A stretch of 64,000 nucleotides of DNA from an uncultured Hyphomonas sp. (GCF_963678875.1 NZ_OY787457.1:867561-931560), one strand, 5' to 3'; positions 27,707-36,529 are shown, counted from the first letter of the stretch. Numbers and translations: made by a program. The notes: generated from the sequence alone by a model not told the origin.

Positions 27707-28957
27707 TCAGGCGTCGATACGCTCGATGATGATCGCAGGTGCCATGCCGCCAGCGGCGCACATGGTGACCAGGCCGTAGCGGCCGCCGGAGCGCTCAAGC
27801 TCGTCCAGCGCGGTGCCGATCAGGATCGAACCGGTTGCGCCGATCGGGTGGCCGAGGGCCATGGCGCCGCCATTGATGTTGACCTTGCTGCGGTCGAGGT
27901 CGAGATCGCGGATGAACTTCTCGGCAACGACCGAGAAAGCTTCGTTGATTTCATAGACGTCGATGTCGCCGGTGGTCAGGCCAGCCTTGGCCAGCACTTT
28001 ACGCGCGGCCGGAACCGGGGCGTTCAGCATCAGCGTCGGGCAGTCGCCCATGTTGGCGGTGGCGACGATACGGGCACGCGGCTTCAGGCCGTGCTTCTTC
28101 ATGTAGCCTTCGGACGTCATCAGGACAGCGCCCGAACCGTCCACAACGCCGGACGAGTTACCCGCATGGTGCACGTGCTGGATCTTGCCCTGCAGCTGCG
28201 GATACTTCTTCTCGATCATGTTGCCGTAGGTCAGGCCTTTGTCGTCGACCGGGATGTCCCAGAACATGTTGAACACGGTCTTCAGGCCAGCGAGGCTTTC
28301 CATGCTGGTGCCCGGACGCGGGAACTCGTCCTTGGCGAGGGCGAGCGAGCCATCGCGGTTATAGACCGGAACGACGGAACGGTCGAAACGGCCTTCTTTC
28401 AGCGCGACGTCTGCACGCTCCTGGCTGACCACGGCCAGCTGGTCGACGGCTTCACGGGTGATGCCTTCCAGCGTGGCGATGGCATCAGCGCAGCAGCCCT
28501 GCTGGGACTGCGGGTGCATTTCGCGCAGGTGCAGGTTGCCGGCGTCCATCATCGGCGGGTTCTTCGGGTCGGCGGTGGCCGCCGTGTAGCTCATCATCTC
28601 GCAGCCGCCGGCGACGATGCAGTCTTCCATGCCCGACATGATCTGAGCCGTGGCCAGCGACACGGTCGTGATGCCCGAACCGCAGAAACGGTCGAGCGTG
28701 ACACCGGAGGCTTTCACGTCATAGCCGGCATCGAGTGCAGCCATGCGGCCCATGTCGGCGCCTTGCGCGCCGCGCTGGCTGGACGTGCCCCAGATGACGT
28801 CGTCCACGGTCGCCGTGTCGAGCTTGTTGCGCTCGGCGATCTGACCCAGCACGGTGGCGGCCAGGTGCTGCGGGTGCAGGTGGGCAAGCGATCCCTTGCC
28901 GACTTTGCCGATACCGCGCGGTGTGCGGCAGGCGTCGATGATGAAGGCCTCAGCCAT
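27707..28957 (-). CDS. Acetyl-CoA C-acetyltransferase (thiolase)
   Basis: This 416-residue thiolase catalyses CoA-dependent thiolytic cleavage or condensation of acyl-CoA. The nucleophilic Cys is in DRFCGSGIT, followed by NEAF, the His of GHPIGATG and the second catalytic Cys in CAAGGMAP. The family includes FadA-like and acetoacetyl-CoA thiolases. The length and the RGAQGADMGR loop suggest a degradative FadA-type enzyme, but chain-length preference is not readable. It stands alone, with its own terminator. Confidence 0.93.
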   Translation of the reverse strand: MAEAFIIDACRTPRGIGKVGKGSLAHLHPQHLAATVLGQIAERNKLDTATVDDVIWGTSSQRGAQGADMGRMAALDAGYDVKASGVTLDRFCGSGITTVSLATAQIMSGMEDCIVAGGCEMMSYTAATADPKNPPMMDAGNLHLREMHPQSQQGCCADAIATLEGITREAVDQLAVVSQERADVALKEGRFDRSVVPVYNRDGSLALAKDEFPRPGTSMESLAGLKTVFNMFWDIPVDDKGLTYGNMIEKKYPQLQGKIQHVHHAGNSSGVVDGSGAVLMTSEGYMKKHGLKPRARIVATANMGDCPTLMLNAPVPAARKVLAKAGLTTGDIDVYEINEAFSVVAEKFIRDLDLDRSKVNINGGAMALGHPIGATGSILIGTALDELERSGGRYGLVTMCAAGGMAPAIIIERIDA

Positions 28958-29100
28958 GATCAGTCTCCGGTTTCCTCAGTTTGTGTCCTGCAGGTTTACG
29001 CGAACGTAAGGGGCAGCGAAAGTCGTGACGCCGGGGCAGAGTACCTAACGTCAATTCAGTGTGATTTTGAATATCTTATCGAGTATGAGATATTGATCAA

Positions 29101-30090
29101 ATGACATGGGAGTCGAAACGCCGGCCGACCAAAATGGCGGACGGGTGGCACATCAAAGGTGCCGTAATCAGCCTGTTGGCCCTGATGGGCTGTTTTCCGG
29201 CGTTTGCCAGTGAGCGCCAGGTGATCCCGTTTGAAGTGAACGAGTACGATCACATGGTCGTCCGCATGGAAGTGAACGGCAATGACCGCGCCACTGCCGT
29301 CATCGACACGGCGGCCACCTTCCCGATGATCAATCGCCGTACGGCGCGCCTCGCCCAGCTTCCGGAGCTGGAAGAGAATCCTCCGATGATCAATGTGCTG
29401 GGGCTGAGCGGTGAAGAATTATTCCCGATTGTGGAACTCGATACGCTTCTGGTCGGGAACCTGGTGAAGACGGACGTGCAGGCGGCGCTGAACGTGAACC
29501 TGAATGTTGTCGGGGCGGGCAATGTACTGCCGGCGAATGCCTTCGAAGGGGATGTCATCGACTTCGATTTCGAGAACATGCGTGTCATGGTTTATGATGG
29601 GCGCCCTGATCGTTCTGCCCGGCTGGTACCCAGCTCGCTGAAATATGCAGATGAGGGCGGCCTGGTTTTCGTAGATGTCCGGATCAATGGCCGCAAAGGG
29701 CGCGCACTGGTCGATACCGGGTCCAGTGTGACGTTCATAAACAGCCGGTTCGCTGAAAAATCCCATACAAGAACCAATGAAGAGAAGACGAAAATCCTGC
29801 AGGGTGCCACAAGCGGCGATCAGTCCTTGCGGATCGCCTCTGTCCGGATGCTGGCGATCGGGGATTACCGCATCCCGGGCGTCGATATCCTGGTGAGCGA
29901 TCCGCCACTGTTCAGATATCTTGGGCTTGAGGAGGAGCCGGCAATGGTGCTGGGGCTGGACCTGCTCTCATCTTTCCGCCTGCAGATCGATCGCCGGAGG
30001 CAGAGGGTTGTCCTCAGCATGCCGGATAGTGGTCGCTATTCCAGCGGCGTCAATCTCAACGCCCGGGACACGCGCATTCCGGAATACTGA
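29101..30090 (+). CDS. Exported protein with two retropepsin-like aspartyl protease domains
   Basis: This 329-residue protein has a signal peptide (hydrophobic core GAVISLLALMGCFPAFA) and two repeated aspartyl-protease-like domains. The first has VIDTAATFPMINRRTA (about residue 65) and the second LVDTGSSVTFINSRFA (about residue 205). Each retropepsin lobe normally supplies one Asp in DTG to a dimeric active site. Here one lobe is DTA and the other DTG in a single chain. It may be a single-chain periplasmic protease. The start at 29101 lacks a clear ribosome site; ATG at 29134 is an alternative. Confidence 0.8.
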   Translation: MTWESKRRPTKMADGWHIKGAVISLLALMGCFPAFASERQVIPFEVNEYDHMVVRMEVNGNDRATAVIDTAATFPMINRRTARLAQLPELEENPPMINVLGLSGEELFPIVELDTLLVGNLVKTDVQAALNVNLNVVGAGNVLPANAFEGDVIDFDFENMRVMVYDGRPDRSARLVPSSLKYADEGGLVFVDVRINGRKGRALVDTGSSVTFINSRFAEKSHTRTNEEKTKILQGATSGDQSLRIASVRMLAIGDYRIPGVDILVSDPPLFRYLGLEEEPAMVLGLDLLSSFRLQIDRRRQRVVLSMPDSGRYSSGVNLNARDTRIPEY

Positions 30091-30098
30091 TCGCCGCT

Positions 30099-32933
30099 CT
30101 AGCCGAACGCACCATAAGCATGCGTGATGGCCAGGCTGATGCCGTGAAGTGTCCGTCCGATTTCATCCAGCGGACCAATGATGTCCTTGTGGATACGTTC
30201 GTAACCATAGGACGTGCTGCGTGTCTGGCTGCCGGGTTCGGTCAGCGCCTGCAGCGGCGTATCCTCGTCACGGGCGCGGGGAAAAATCTCGCACAGCAGA
30301 TCGACCACTTCGGAAAAGCGCATCTCTGAAATCATGTTCACGACGTCGCGGGCACTGGCGTCGTGGCGTTCAGACAGCCGGGGCAAGCCGCCAACGAGTG
30401 CGAAAGCCCGCATCATCAGCGCCTGGCGCACAGCGTGAAGCACGTGCAGGGCGAGCCTGTTCTCGTGGCGCTCCTCCGTGGACGAGGCATCCTGCAGCTG
30501 CGCCGTCAACCGGTCGAACCGGCGCAAATCGACCGAGAGGAAGTTGGCGATCCGGTCGATCGAAATGGCTGTCTCGTCGGCGCGCAGGGCATAATAGACA
30601 GCGCGGTAGGCGGCAGCGCCGCTTTCGGTTTTCATCATGCGGGCGTGGGCGATCCAGACGCCGGGATCGTAGACGCGGGCGTAACCGCGCAGGGCGGGCA
30701 GGCTGGTCAGGCTGCGGGCTCTGGCGGCAAGGAAAACCAGCTGCCGCATGCGGGGGCTGGTATCGATCAGTTCCACCAGCCGCTCTGTTTCGCGCTGCAA
30801 GGAGGAGCCGATCCCGGCAGCGGTGTTCGCCGGAACGCTCAGCTGCTGCAGGGTTGCATTATGGGAAATCGCGCGAAGGGCGCGCGGTCCGGCAGGGCCG
30901 GAGGCGCGGCGTTTCGGTCGGGACCCGGCCTTGACGGTCAGCCCGCTGGAGAATGCGCCGAGCAGGCGGCCATAATCCGGGTTCACGAACAGGCGCTCAT
31001 GCCAGGCGCGCAAGGCGCGGTAGAAATCCCAGACAAGATCCGTGCGCGTGTAGAAAGGGTCGGACTTCGACGCTTCATCCACCGGCTGGAAAGTATGCAG
31101 CCCCCAGGCGGCCATGGTCGCATCGGCGAGGACCGGAGTTGCGAAGTGGAGATACCCGTCTCCGCCCTGGAAGCTGACTTCATGGCGCAGCTTCAGGCCG
31201 CGCATGTCTGCACCAGCGCGTGTCCACGGCGTCAGCAAATGGTCGAAGCGCTGCTCGAATGTGCCGGGCCACGCGCCCCGCCCCATGGACTCGCCATGGG
31301 TGTTGAAGATCAGCAGGTCCACGTCTGCGTTCTTGGCTGCCAGCGCCCGGGAGATGAGATTGTGGATACGCTCGATCGCCATATCGGCGGCGACCTGTCC
31401 GATGAACCGTCCGGCATCGGAGAAGCCGAGCTGGATGGAGAGATAGCCGCGCTGCTTCACATAGGCGAGGAATTCCGGTTCCTCCAGCAAGCGTTCGATG
31501 AAGCGCCCGCCTGTTTCCAGCGCTTCCGGCGTTTCGAACAGGGGCGAGATATCCAGCATCCCGTCGACGCCGTATTGCCGCGCGAGATAGAGCGCGCCCA
31601 TGACGGTGGCCGGGTTCTCGCTTTCGGCAATCAGGAAACGGATGACCGATCCGGCATCGATATGCTTCAGGATCTGAGCGCACATCATGAATTGGCGCCG
31701 CGCGGTTGACTGCTCCATGAACAGGTCGCCGAAATTGACGTTCACGGGTTTGGACTTGCGGGCCTTCTGGGCGAGCTCTGCCAGTGCCACGCGCCCAAGC
31801 TCACGGTCTTCCGTTTCCAGGCCGAGGTCACGGTTGATCACGGTACGGACCTGGGCGGCATTGACGCGCAGATGGATGCGGGCAGTGCCGAGCTGTTGGG
31901 CTTCGACTTCCGCGCGGAACACGATCAGCTCTGCGGCAAGTTCGTCACTGGCCCGCTGAAAGGCTTCATCGAGCGGGGCGAGAATGTCGTCGGCGTCGAT
32001 GATGGTATGGCGGTTGTCAGCGGTCAGCGCGTTGGCGGCCGTAACCAGATTGTCCGGGTCGGTCAGGTCCTTTGCGAACAGGTCGGCATGGGACCGGGTG
32101 AGTTTCGCGCAGTTCTCCAGATAATGGGCAAGTTCGCCGAGCCGGCGCGTGTCCTTGTGACGTTCGCTGATTTCCTTTACCCGGGCGGCATAACGCTCCA
32201 GCTGCATGGCCTTTTCGATCAGCCGGAACGTCAGCGATTGGGACCAGTGAATGTCGGCCCGGCCGTCGAGATCATAGCCGACCCAACAGGCAAGAGTCGG
32301 CATCGCCGGGCGGAGCTCCCGCCAGCGATCCGGGAAGGCTTTCTGAGCGACCCTGAGGATGGTTTCCGCCATCCTGCGTTGAGCGTGGGCCGCGTTCTGG
32401 AGGGCCGCCTGCACTTCCTCATGCTCGCCATAGAGGCTGATCGACTGGTTCCAGCTGCGGGTGTCGTCCTTGATCAGCCTGGCGAGCCGGGCGCGGCTGG
32501 TTTTGGTCGGTTTGCTGACATGGGCGGCGAAAGCCGCCCGCAGTTCGGTCGACAGGGCGAAGGTCGGGTGCCCGGTGAAGACGATCCCGCCGCGCTCCTG
32601 CGCCAGCGCGGCGGCGAAGGCGTCGAACCCTTCCCCGGCGATCTCCTCCAGCCGGGCGACCAGCGGCGCCCAGGCGGCCGCCTCATCCGCCCCCGCATGT
32701 TGGGCGCGGAAACGGTTCGCCCGCTCATCGATCAGCTCGAGGTGAACTTCATTGGCGAGCGCTGCGAGATCAGCCTGGGTGGCTTTTCCGTCTTCGAGGT
32801 CCCGGAACAGGGTCTGGGTGAGGGTGAAGACCGAATTGGTCATCGGATCGACTTCGATCCGCAGGGCCTGCTCACGCAGAAATTCCTGCGTCGCATCAAG
32901 AGTTAAGGGCGGCGTGGAGGTCTTTTTGTGCAT
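30099..32933 (-). CDS. ppc: Divergent phosphoenolpyruvate carboxylase
   Basis: This 944-residue protein has the overall length and segment order of PEP carboxylase, which makes oxaloacetate from PEP and bicarbonate. The catalytic His motif is present (FTGHPTF, H122). Several hallmarks differ. The usual GYSDSxKD is GFSDAGRF, so the active-site Lys is replaced. FHGRGGxxGRGG is read as NTHGESMGRGA, which loses the first Arg. The usual C-terminal NTG is replaced by GAFG. It may be a PEPC with altered activity or a PEPC-like paralogue. The symbol is by homology only. Confidence 0.8.
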   Translation of the reverse strand: MHKKTSTPPLTLDATQEFLREQALRIEVDPMTNSVFTLTQTLFRDLEDGKATQADLAALANEVHLELIDERANRFRAQHAGADEAAAWAPLVARLEEIAGEGFDAFAAALAQERGGIVFTGHPTFALSTELRAAFAAHVSKPTKTSRARLARLIKDDTRSWNQSISLYGEHEEVQAALQNAAHAQRRMAETILRVAQKAFPDRWRELRPAMPTLACWVGYDLDGRADIHWSQSLTFRLIEKAMQLERYAARVKEISERHKDTRRLGELAHYLENCAKLTRSHADLFAKDLTDPDNLVTAANALTADNRHTIIDADDILAPLDEAFQRASDELAAELIVFRAEVEAQQLGTARIHLRVNAAQVRTVINRDLGLETEDRELGRVALAELAQKARKSKPVNVNFGDLFMEQSTARRQFMMCAQILKHIDAGSVIRFLIAESENPATVMGALYLARQYGVDGMLDISPLFETPEALETGGRFIERLLEEPEFLAYVKQRGYLSIQLGFSDAGRFIGQVAADMAIERIHNLISRALAAKNADVDLLIFNTHGESMGRGAWPGTFEQRFDHLLTPWTRAGADMRGLKLRHEVSFQGGDGYLHFATPVLADATMAAWGLHTFQPVDEASKSDPFYTRTDLVWDFYRALRAWHERLFVNPDYGRLLGAFSSGLTVKAGSRPKRRASGPAGPRALRAISHNATLQQLSVPANTAAGIGSSLQRETERLVELIDTSPRMRQLVFLAARARSLTSLPALRGYARVYDPGVWIAHARMMKTESGAAAYRAVYYALRADETAISIDRIANFLSVDLRRFDRLTAQLQDASSTEERHENRLALHVLHAVRQALMMRAFALVGGLPRLSERHDASARDVVNMISEMRFSEVVDLLCEIFPRARDEDTPLQALTEPGSQTRSTSYGYERIHKDIIGPLDEIGRTLHGISLAITHAYGAFG

Positions 32934-33018
32934 GAGCGCCAGTCAAACCGGCCTTTGGCCGGAAAGTCAAAGCGAACCTCCCCGCGGGGAAACACGACCT
33001 CGTGACCTGCCGGTTACC

Positions 33019-33903
33019 CTAGCGGCGCCGGACGAACTTGATCGCTCCGAACAGGCCGGCGAGCACGGACCCGACCCCGCCGAGGAACACGGCGAGCGGG
33101 TTGGCCTGGTCGGCAAATGCGATGGCACGGTTGAGGCCTGTCACCTTCACGGTGACCGTGTTGTGGAAGGTCCGCAGCGGCACGGCCGGGCCGTCATCGA
33201 TGGCATAGATGTCGAAGGTCAGTTCCTGATTGCCTGCGGTCAGCGGCGTGACCGACCAGCGCCAGGTATTCTCGGTCAGTGGCGAGATCGTCTGCTGCTC
33301 CGGCGTCATCGCCTTGATGGCGAAGCCAGAGCCCGACAGGCGCGCTTCCACCGTCTTGGACACCTGCGCGGTGCCTTCGGAAATGTTGCCATGGCCCGGC
33401 AGCGCGTCGACCGCCGTGGAATCGCCCGTCGCGTCGATGGCGAGGACGGCTTCAAAGGGGCGCTTGTACTCTGCAGTGGTCGGGGTCTCGTGGGCGACCG
33501 GCACTGTCTTCAGCTTTTCCAGGAAGGCATCGGAGGGGTCAGGCGCCATCACATCCGGGGCGACTTCGATACCTGCCACGGAATCCAGTTCGAGGGATCG
33601 TGTGTCCTCAATGCCTTCTGTGCTGAACATCGGTTTGCCCGGGGCCGGGGCGGGCAGAGACCGGGAACCGGACGGAGCGGACTCTGGCCCGGCGATGACT
33701 TCCTCGTCCGGCAGCGGTGGCAGCGGCTCGGCCTCCGGCAGAGCTTCGACGGTCACATCGTCCATCATGATCGCCTCTTCGGCGGGCATCGCCTCGACCG
33801 TCACGCCGGATTTCGGGACATACACCTCCATCAGGCGCGAACCGCCATAGCCCGCCACCAGGAGGCCAGCCAGAAGGACGAGGATCGAGAGAAATCTCAA
33901 CAT
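33019..33903 (-). CDS. Membrane-anchored protein of unknown function, two terminal membrane segments
   Basis: This 294-residue protein has an N-terminal hydrophobic anchor (about 4-20), a long Pro/Glu/Ala-rich linker (40-130), a probable beta-sandwich periplasmic domain (about 145-255) and a C-terminal membrane segment (LAVFLGGVGSVLAGLFGAIKF) with a basic tail. The topology suggests both ends are in the inner membrane with the body outside. No family recognised. It lies 50 bases after rlmB and may be cotranscribed. Confidence 0.75.
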   Translation of the reverse strand: MLRFLSILVLLAGLLVAGYGGSRLMEVYVPKSGVTVEAMPAEEAIMMDDVTVEALPEAEPLPPLPDEEVIAGPESAPSGSRSLPAPAPGKPMFSTEGIEDTRSLELDSVAGIEVAPDVMAPDPSDAFLEKLKTVPVAHETPTTAEYKRPFEAVLAIDATGDSTAVDALPGHGNISEGTAQVSKTVEARLSGSGFAIKAMTPEQQTISPLTENTWRWSVTPLTAGNQELTFDIYAIDDGPAVPLRTFHNTVTVKVTGLNRAIAFADQANPLAVFLGGVGSVLAGLFGAIKFVRRR

Positions 33904-33953
33904 GGCGATCGCGTGCTCCGTCAGATGAATCGCGGCCTGACCCTAACAGAGGT

Positions 33954-34790
33954 TCAGTCGCCGGGAAAACTGTTCCGAGCCGCTTCGTAGAACGCAATTG
34001 CGGCAGCATTGGACACGTTGAGGCTTTCCATGGCGGCACTGATCGGGATGCGGGCAAGTTCGGCGCAGGCCTTGGCCACGCCGGGGCGCAGGCCCGGGCC
34101 TTCGGCGCCCAGTACGATGGCCAGTTTGCCGGCGCCTTTGACGGCTTGTGCAATCTCCGCCTCACCTTCACCGGCCAGGCCGACCGTGTGATAGCCCGCC
34201 TCGCCCAGCTGTTCGAGGGCGCGGGAAATGTTCACGACGCGGGCCTCTGCCACGGTTTCGATGGCGCCGACCGCGCTCTTGGCCACGATTCCCGTGATCG
34301 GCGGGGCATTCCGGGTCTGCAGGACGATGGCGCCAAAGCCGAAGGCGGCTGCTGAACGGTAGATTGCCCCCAGATTGTGGGGGTCTGACACCTGGTCCAG
34401 CACGACGATCCGCTCCACGCCTTCATGGATCAGGTCTTCGAGGGCGATGGGATCCAGCGGCTCGGCACGCAGGGCGAGGCCCTGGTGAACCGAACCGGGG
34501 GGAAGCCGGGTGTCGATGTCTTTCGCTGTCACAATATGCGGTTTCGGCGCGGTGGTGGGCAGGCGGGCCGCAGCATTTTCGGTCGCCAGCAGCTCAATCA
34601 GTTTGCGTTCCGGGTTCGCCAGCGCCGCCTCGACCGCATGGATCCCCCAGATCCAGAGGCCTGAATCGTCATTTGTGTGGCCCTTATTGGGATGCCGGGG
34701 GCCAGGGCGATGCCCCTGCGGCTGGGAGCCGTCCTGCGGGCGTCCCGGGCGGCCTTGTGCATTTCGCCGTCTTCCATGGTTGCGCGCCAT
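33954..34790 (-). CDS. rlmB: 23S rRNA 2'-O-methyltransferase RlmB (TrmH/SpoU family)
   Basis: This 278-residue SpoU-family enzyme methylates the ribose of G2251 in 23S rRNA by homology. The three SPOUT motifs are clear: DQVSDPHNLGAIYRSAAAFG, VLGAEGPGLRPGV and IPISAAMESLNVSNAAAIA, forming the knotted SAM site. The N-terminal 40 residues are basic and low complexity; the L30e-like substrate domain follows (WGIHAVEAALANPERK). It lies just upstream of two tRNA genes on the other strand. Confidence 0.93.
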   Translation of the reverse strand: MARNHGRRRNAQGRPGRPQDGSQPQGHRPGPRHPNKGHTNDDSGLWIWGIHAVEAALANPERKLIELLATENAAARLPTTAPKPHIVTAKDIDTRLPPGSVHQGLALRAEPLDPIALEDLIHEGVERIVVLDQVSDPHNLGAIYRSAAAFGFGAIVLQTRNAPPITGIVAKSAVGAIETVAEARVVNISRALEQLGEAGYHTVGLAGEGEAEIAQAVKGAGKLAIVLGAEGPGLRPGVAKACAELARIPISAAMESLNVSNAAAIAFYEAARNSFPGD

Positions 34791-34898
34791 TTGGTGTTTC
34801 CTTATAAGGCCGCTTCCGGTGTGGATCGGCGGTGCTGCGGCGCCTATGTGAAGCCCCGGCCGGACGGCGTCAACGCCGTGCAGCCCGTGAGGTCCCGT

Positions 34899-34982
34899 GG
34901 AGGGATGGGTGAGTGGTTAAAACCGCCAGACTGTAAATCTGGTCCGCAAGGTACGCTGGTTCGAATCCAGCTCCCTCCACCA
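34899..34982 (+). tRNA. tRNA-Tyr (anticodon GTA)
   Basis: An acceptor stem GGAGGGA/TCCCTCC, a long variable arm and a T loop TTCGAAT are present, and CCA is encoded. The anticodon GTA is at 34933-34935. The long variable arm is as expected for bacterial tRNA-Tyr. Confidence 0.95.
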
Positions 34983-35007
34983 CCTCAGGCGGCTGCATGT
35001 CCGCGGC

Positions 35008-35081
35008 GCGGGTATAGCACAATGGTAGTGCAGCAGCCTTCCAAGCTGAGTATGTCGGTTCGATTCCGTCTACCCGCTCCA
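35008..35081 (+). tRNA. tRNA-Gly (anticodon TCC)
   Basis: An acceptor GCGGGTA/TACCCGC and D arm GCAC/GTGC are present. The anticodon TCC is at 35040-35042 and CCA is encoded. One mismatch each is seen at the top of the anticodon stem (G27-A43) and in the T stem (T-T), so the cloverleaf is slightly weakened. Confidence 0.93.
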
Positions 35082-35114
35082 ACCTTCTCCTGATTGCGAG
35101 CCTTTCACCGTACC

Positions 35115-35139
35115 GGAACAACCGGCCCCATTGCGCGTT
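35115..35139 (+). promoter_or_regulatory. Sigma-EcfG promoter P1
   Basis: GGAAC (35115-35119), 16 bases, CGTT (35136-35139): an exact match to the alphaproteobacterial general-stress promoter. The -10 ends 31 bases before the start at 35170. Confidence 0.8.
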
Positions 35140-35169
35140 GCCTGAAGACACAAACAACGGGCTGATCAC

Positions 35170-35616
35170 ATGACATGGAGAATTGAACTCGGTGCTGCGG
35201 TGTTCTCAATGGGCGCTGCATTGATGTGGGGCGCAAACGCCGACCCCATTCTGGACGAACCGGTAAAGACCCGTCCGCAGCATTTCACGCCGGCGGACTA
35301 TCAGGCCTTCGATCGGAATTTCTCCTACGGCGGCGCGACCTGCGAAGTCGGATTGAAACGCAAGGAGATCTGCTTTGGTGCTTCACCGTTCGAGCCCGTG
35401 CTGGCGAGCGGTGTGTCCATTCCGGAAAACTCACCGAACATGCCGGCCGAGTTTCCCGTCATTCTGAATACCGAGCTCAAAGCTGAAGGCCTGGACACGT
35501 GGCGCTTTGGACGAACACTTGTGCTGGTCAGGTCTGGCACCCGGGACATCGTGGATGTCATGGATTTGGCGGCGCCTTATCAGGACGGGGACGACACCCT
35601 CCTGGCTTCCCGATAA
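35170..35616 (+). CDS. Exported protein of unknown function, stress-promoter driven
   Basis: This is a 148-residue protein with a signal peptide (about residues 1-25, cleavage near WGANA-D). The mature part has two Cys (ATCEVGL, KEICFGA) that could pair, and a C-terminal region RTLVLVRSGTRDIVDVMDL. I do not recognise the family. The EcfG promoter P1 upstream marks it as a general stress response gene. Its function in the envelope is unknown. Confidence 0.7.
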   Translation: MTWRIELGAAVFSMGAALMWGANADPILDEPVKTRPQHFTPADYQAFDRNFSYGGATCEVGLKRKEICFGASPFEPVLASGVSIPENSPNMPAEFPVILNTELKAEGLDTWRFGRTLVLVRSGTRDIVDVMDLAAPYQDGDDTLLASR

Positions 35617-35680
35617 AATGTGACTGGGTTTTCCGGTCCGCAATCAGGCGCGCCATTCCATCAGCTGAACTGACCAAGAA

Positions 35681-35707
35681 AAAAGGGCGCCACACGGCGC
35701 CCTTTCT
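35681..35707 (-). terminator. Bidirectional terminator between 35616 and 35731 genes
   Basis: A perfect AAAGGGCGCC / GGCGCCCTTT stem has an ACAC loop. The minus-strand side has the better T-run (TTTTTTCTTGG); it serves two convergent genes. Confidence 0.88.
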
Positions 35708-35730
35708 TGTCGGATTGTATTGAGCGGCGG

Positions 35731-35904
35731 TCAGGTCACGCTTCGCCCGTTCACCGCGCGGACCACGAAGGTCAGCACCAGGAGGGCGAGGAAGATGAAG
35801 AACAGGATTTGTGCGATACCGGCAGACGCGCCGGCAATGCCACCAAAGCCAAGAGCGGCCGCAACAATGGCGAGTACGAAAAATGCGATGGCCCAGCCAA
35901 GCAT
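35731..35904 (-). CDS. DUF1328 small membrane protein (YtjA-like)
   Basis: This is a 57-residue inner-membrane protein with two hydrophobic helices separated by a Gly/Ala-rich turn (GFGGIAGASAGIAQ), matching DUF1328. Members are often stress induced. AAGGAG lies 6-8 bases before the ATG at 35904. The exact sigma-EcfG promoter P2 lies 48 bases upstream, back to back with that of the entericidin-like gene. Confidence 0.88.
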   Translation of the reverse strand: MLGWAIAFFVLAIVAAALGFGGIAGASAGIAQILFFIFLALLVLTFVVRAVNGRSVT

Positions 35905-35951
35905 GATAGTCTCCTTTTGGTTCTGTTCGGCGTCGGTGCCGATGATCAGAT

Positions 35952-35976
35952 AACGGATCCCGGAGCGAAGTGTTCC
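35952..35976 (-). promoter_or_regulatory. Sigma-EcfG promoter P2
   Basis: On the minus strand, GGAAC (35976-35972), 16 bases, CGTT (35955-35952). It drives the DUF1328 gene and is divergent from P3, 13 bases away. Confidence 0.82.
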
Positions 35977-35989
35977 GCGAAAAATTTCC

Positions 35990-36014
35990 GGAACTTTCCT
36001 GCGCGCGGAACGTT
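35990..36014 (+). promoter_or_regulatory. Sigma-EcfG promoter P3
   Basis: GGAAC (35990-35994), 16 bases, CGTT (36011-36014), 34 bases before the start at 36048. Confidence 0.82.
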
Positions 36015-36047
36015 GCCAATGCATCGTTCAGAGAAAAGGAGATGCTG

Positions 36048-36209
36048 ATGAATACTGCAAAGAACGCCCTGAAATATGCTGGTCTTGGACTGCTTACGCT
36101 GATGGCCGCAGCTTGCAACACGATTGCTGGCGCCGGTGAAGACATCCAGGCTGGCGGCAACGCCATCGAGGACTCGGCTGATGAGGTCAAGGAAGAGATT
36201 TCGAAGTAA
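36048..36209 (+). CDS. Entericidin-like small lipoprotein
   Basis: This 53-residue lipoprotein has a signal peptide with lipobox MAAAC and a short acidic mature part (NTIAGAGEDIQAGGNAIEDS), typical of the entericidin A/B family. Family members are envelope lipoproteins induced by stress. The start at 36048 is set by AGGAG 7 bases upstream; the ATG at 36042 is too close to that site. It has the exact EcfG promoter P3 and its own terminator. Confidence 0.88.
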   Translation: MNTAKNALKYAGLGLLTLMAAACNTIAGAGEDIQAGGNAIEDSADEVKEEISK

Positions 36210-36228
36210 GGCTTCGATATCGGAAATG

Positions 36229-36262
36229 AAAGAGCGCGCCGTTTCGGCGCGCTCTTTCTTTA
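36229..36262 (+). terminator. Terminator after the entericidin-like gene
   Basis: GAGCGCGCCG / GGCGCGCTC-type stem with a TTTC loop, followed by TTTCTTTAT; the A-run on the other side makes it bidirectional. Confidence 0.88.
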
Positions 36263-36281
36263 TGCGGATTTAAAAAGTTGC

Positions 36282-36521
36282 TCAGGTCTTGTTATGAGCA
36301 AGCAAAGGGACGGCGGATGCGGTTTTCTGCGAAGCTGGCACCGCGCCACCTGACCGGATGCATGTCAGGAACGACAAGACACCGGCCAGCATGAGAGACG
36401 TCAACGCGCCGATGGCGCGCGGTCCGCGGATGCGCAGGACTGATTGCAAGGTTGCCTGCCAGACAGAGCGGACAGGCAGGTGGCAGGCAGGGCTCAGGCG
36501 TATGGGTGTTGTTTTGTGCAT
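36282..36521 (-). CDS. Small possible membrane protein with an EcfG promoter, possibly leaderless
   Basis: This is a 79-residue candidate with a basic N-terminus and one hydrophobic segment (AIGALTSLMLAGVLSFLTCI). No ribosome site precedes the ATG. Support comes from promoter P4, an exact minus-strand sigma-EcfG element whose -10 ends only 9 bases before the ATG, which implies a leaderless message. It shares the divergent promoter region with the DAG-kinase-like gene. The family is unknown; P4 could instead serve an RNA. Confidence 0.45.
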   Translation of the reverse strand: MHKTTPIRLSPACHLPVRSVWQATLQSVLRIRGPRAIGALTSLMLAGVLSFLTCIRSGGAVPASQKTASAVPLLAHNKT

Positions 36522-36529
36522 GGCACGAG

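Noticed and set aside
27440..29104. A 554-codon plus-strand frame opposite the thiolase
   Set aside because: It runs through a repeat, a terminator and the antisense of a complete thiolase.
34899..35081. The tRNA pair as an integration site for the stress island
   Set aside because: No integrase and no direct repeat of a tRNA 3' end was seen on the far side of the island.
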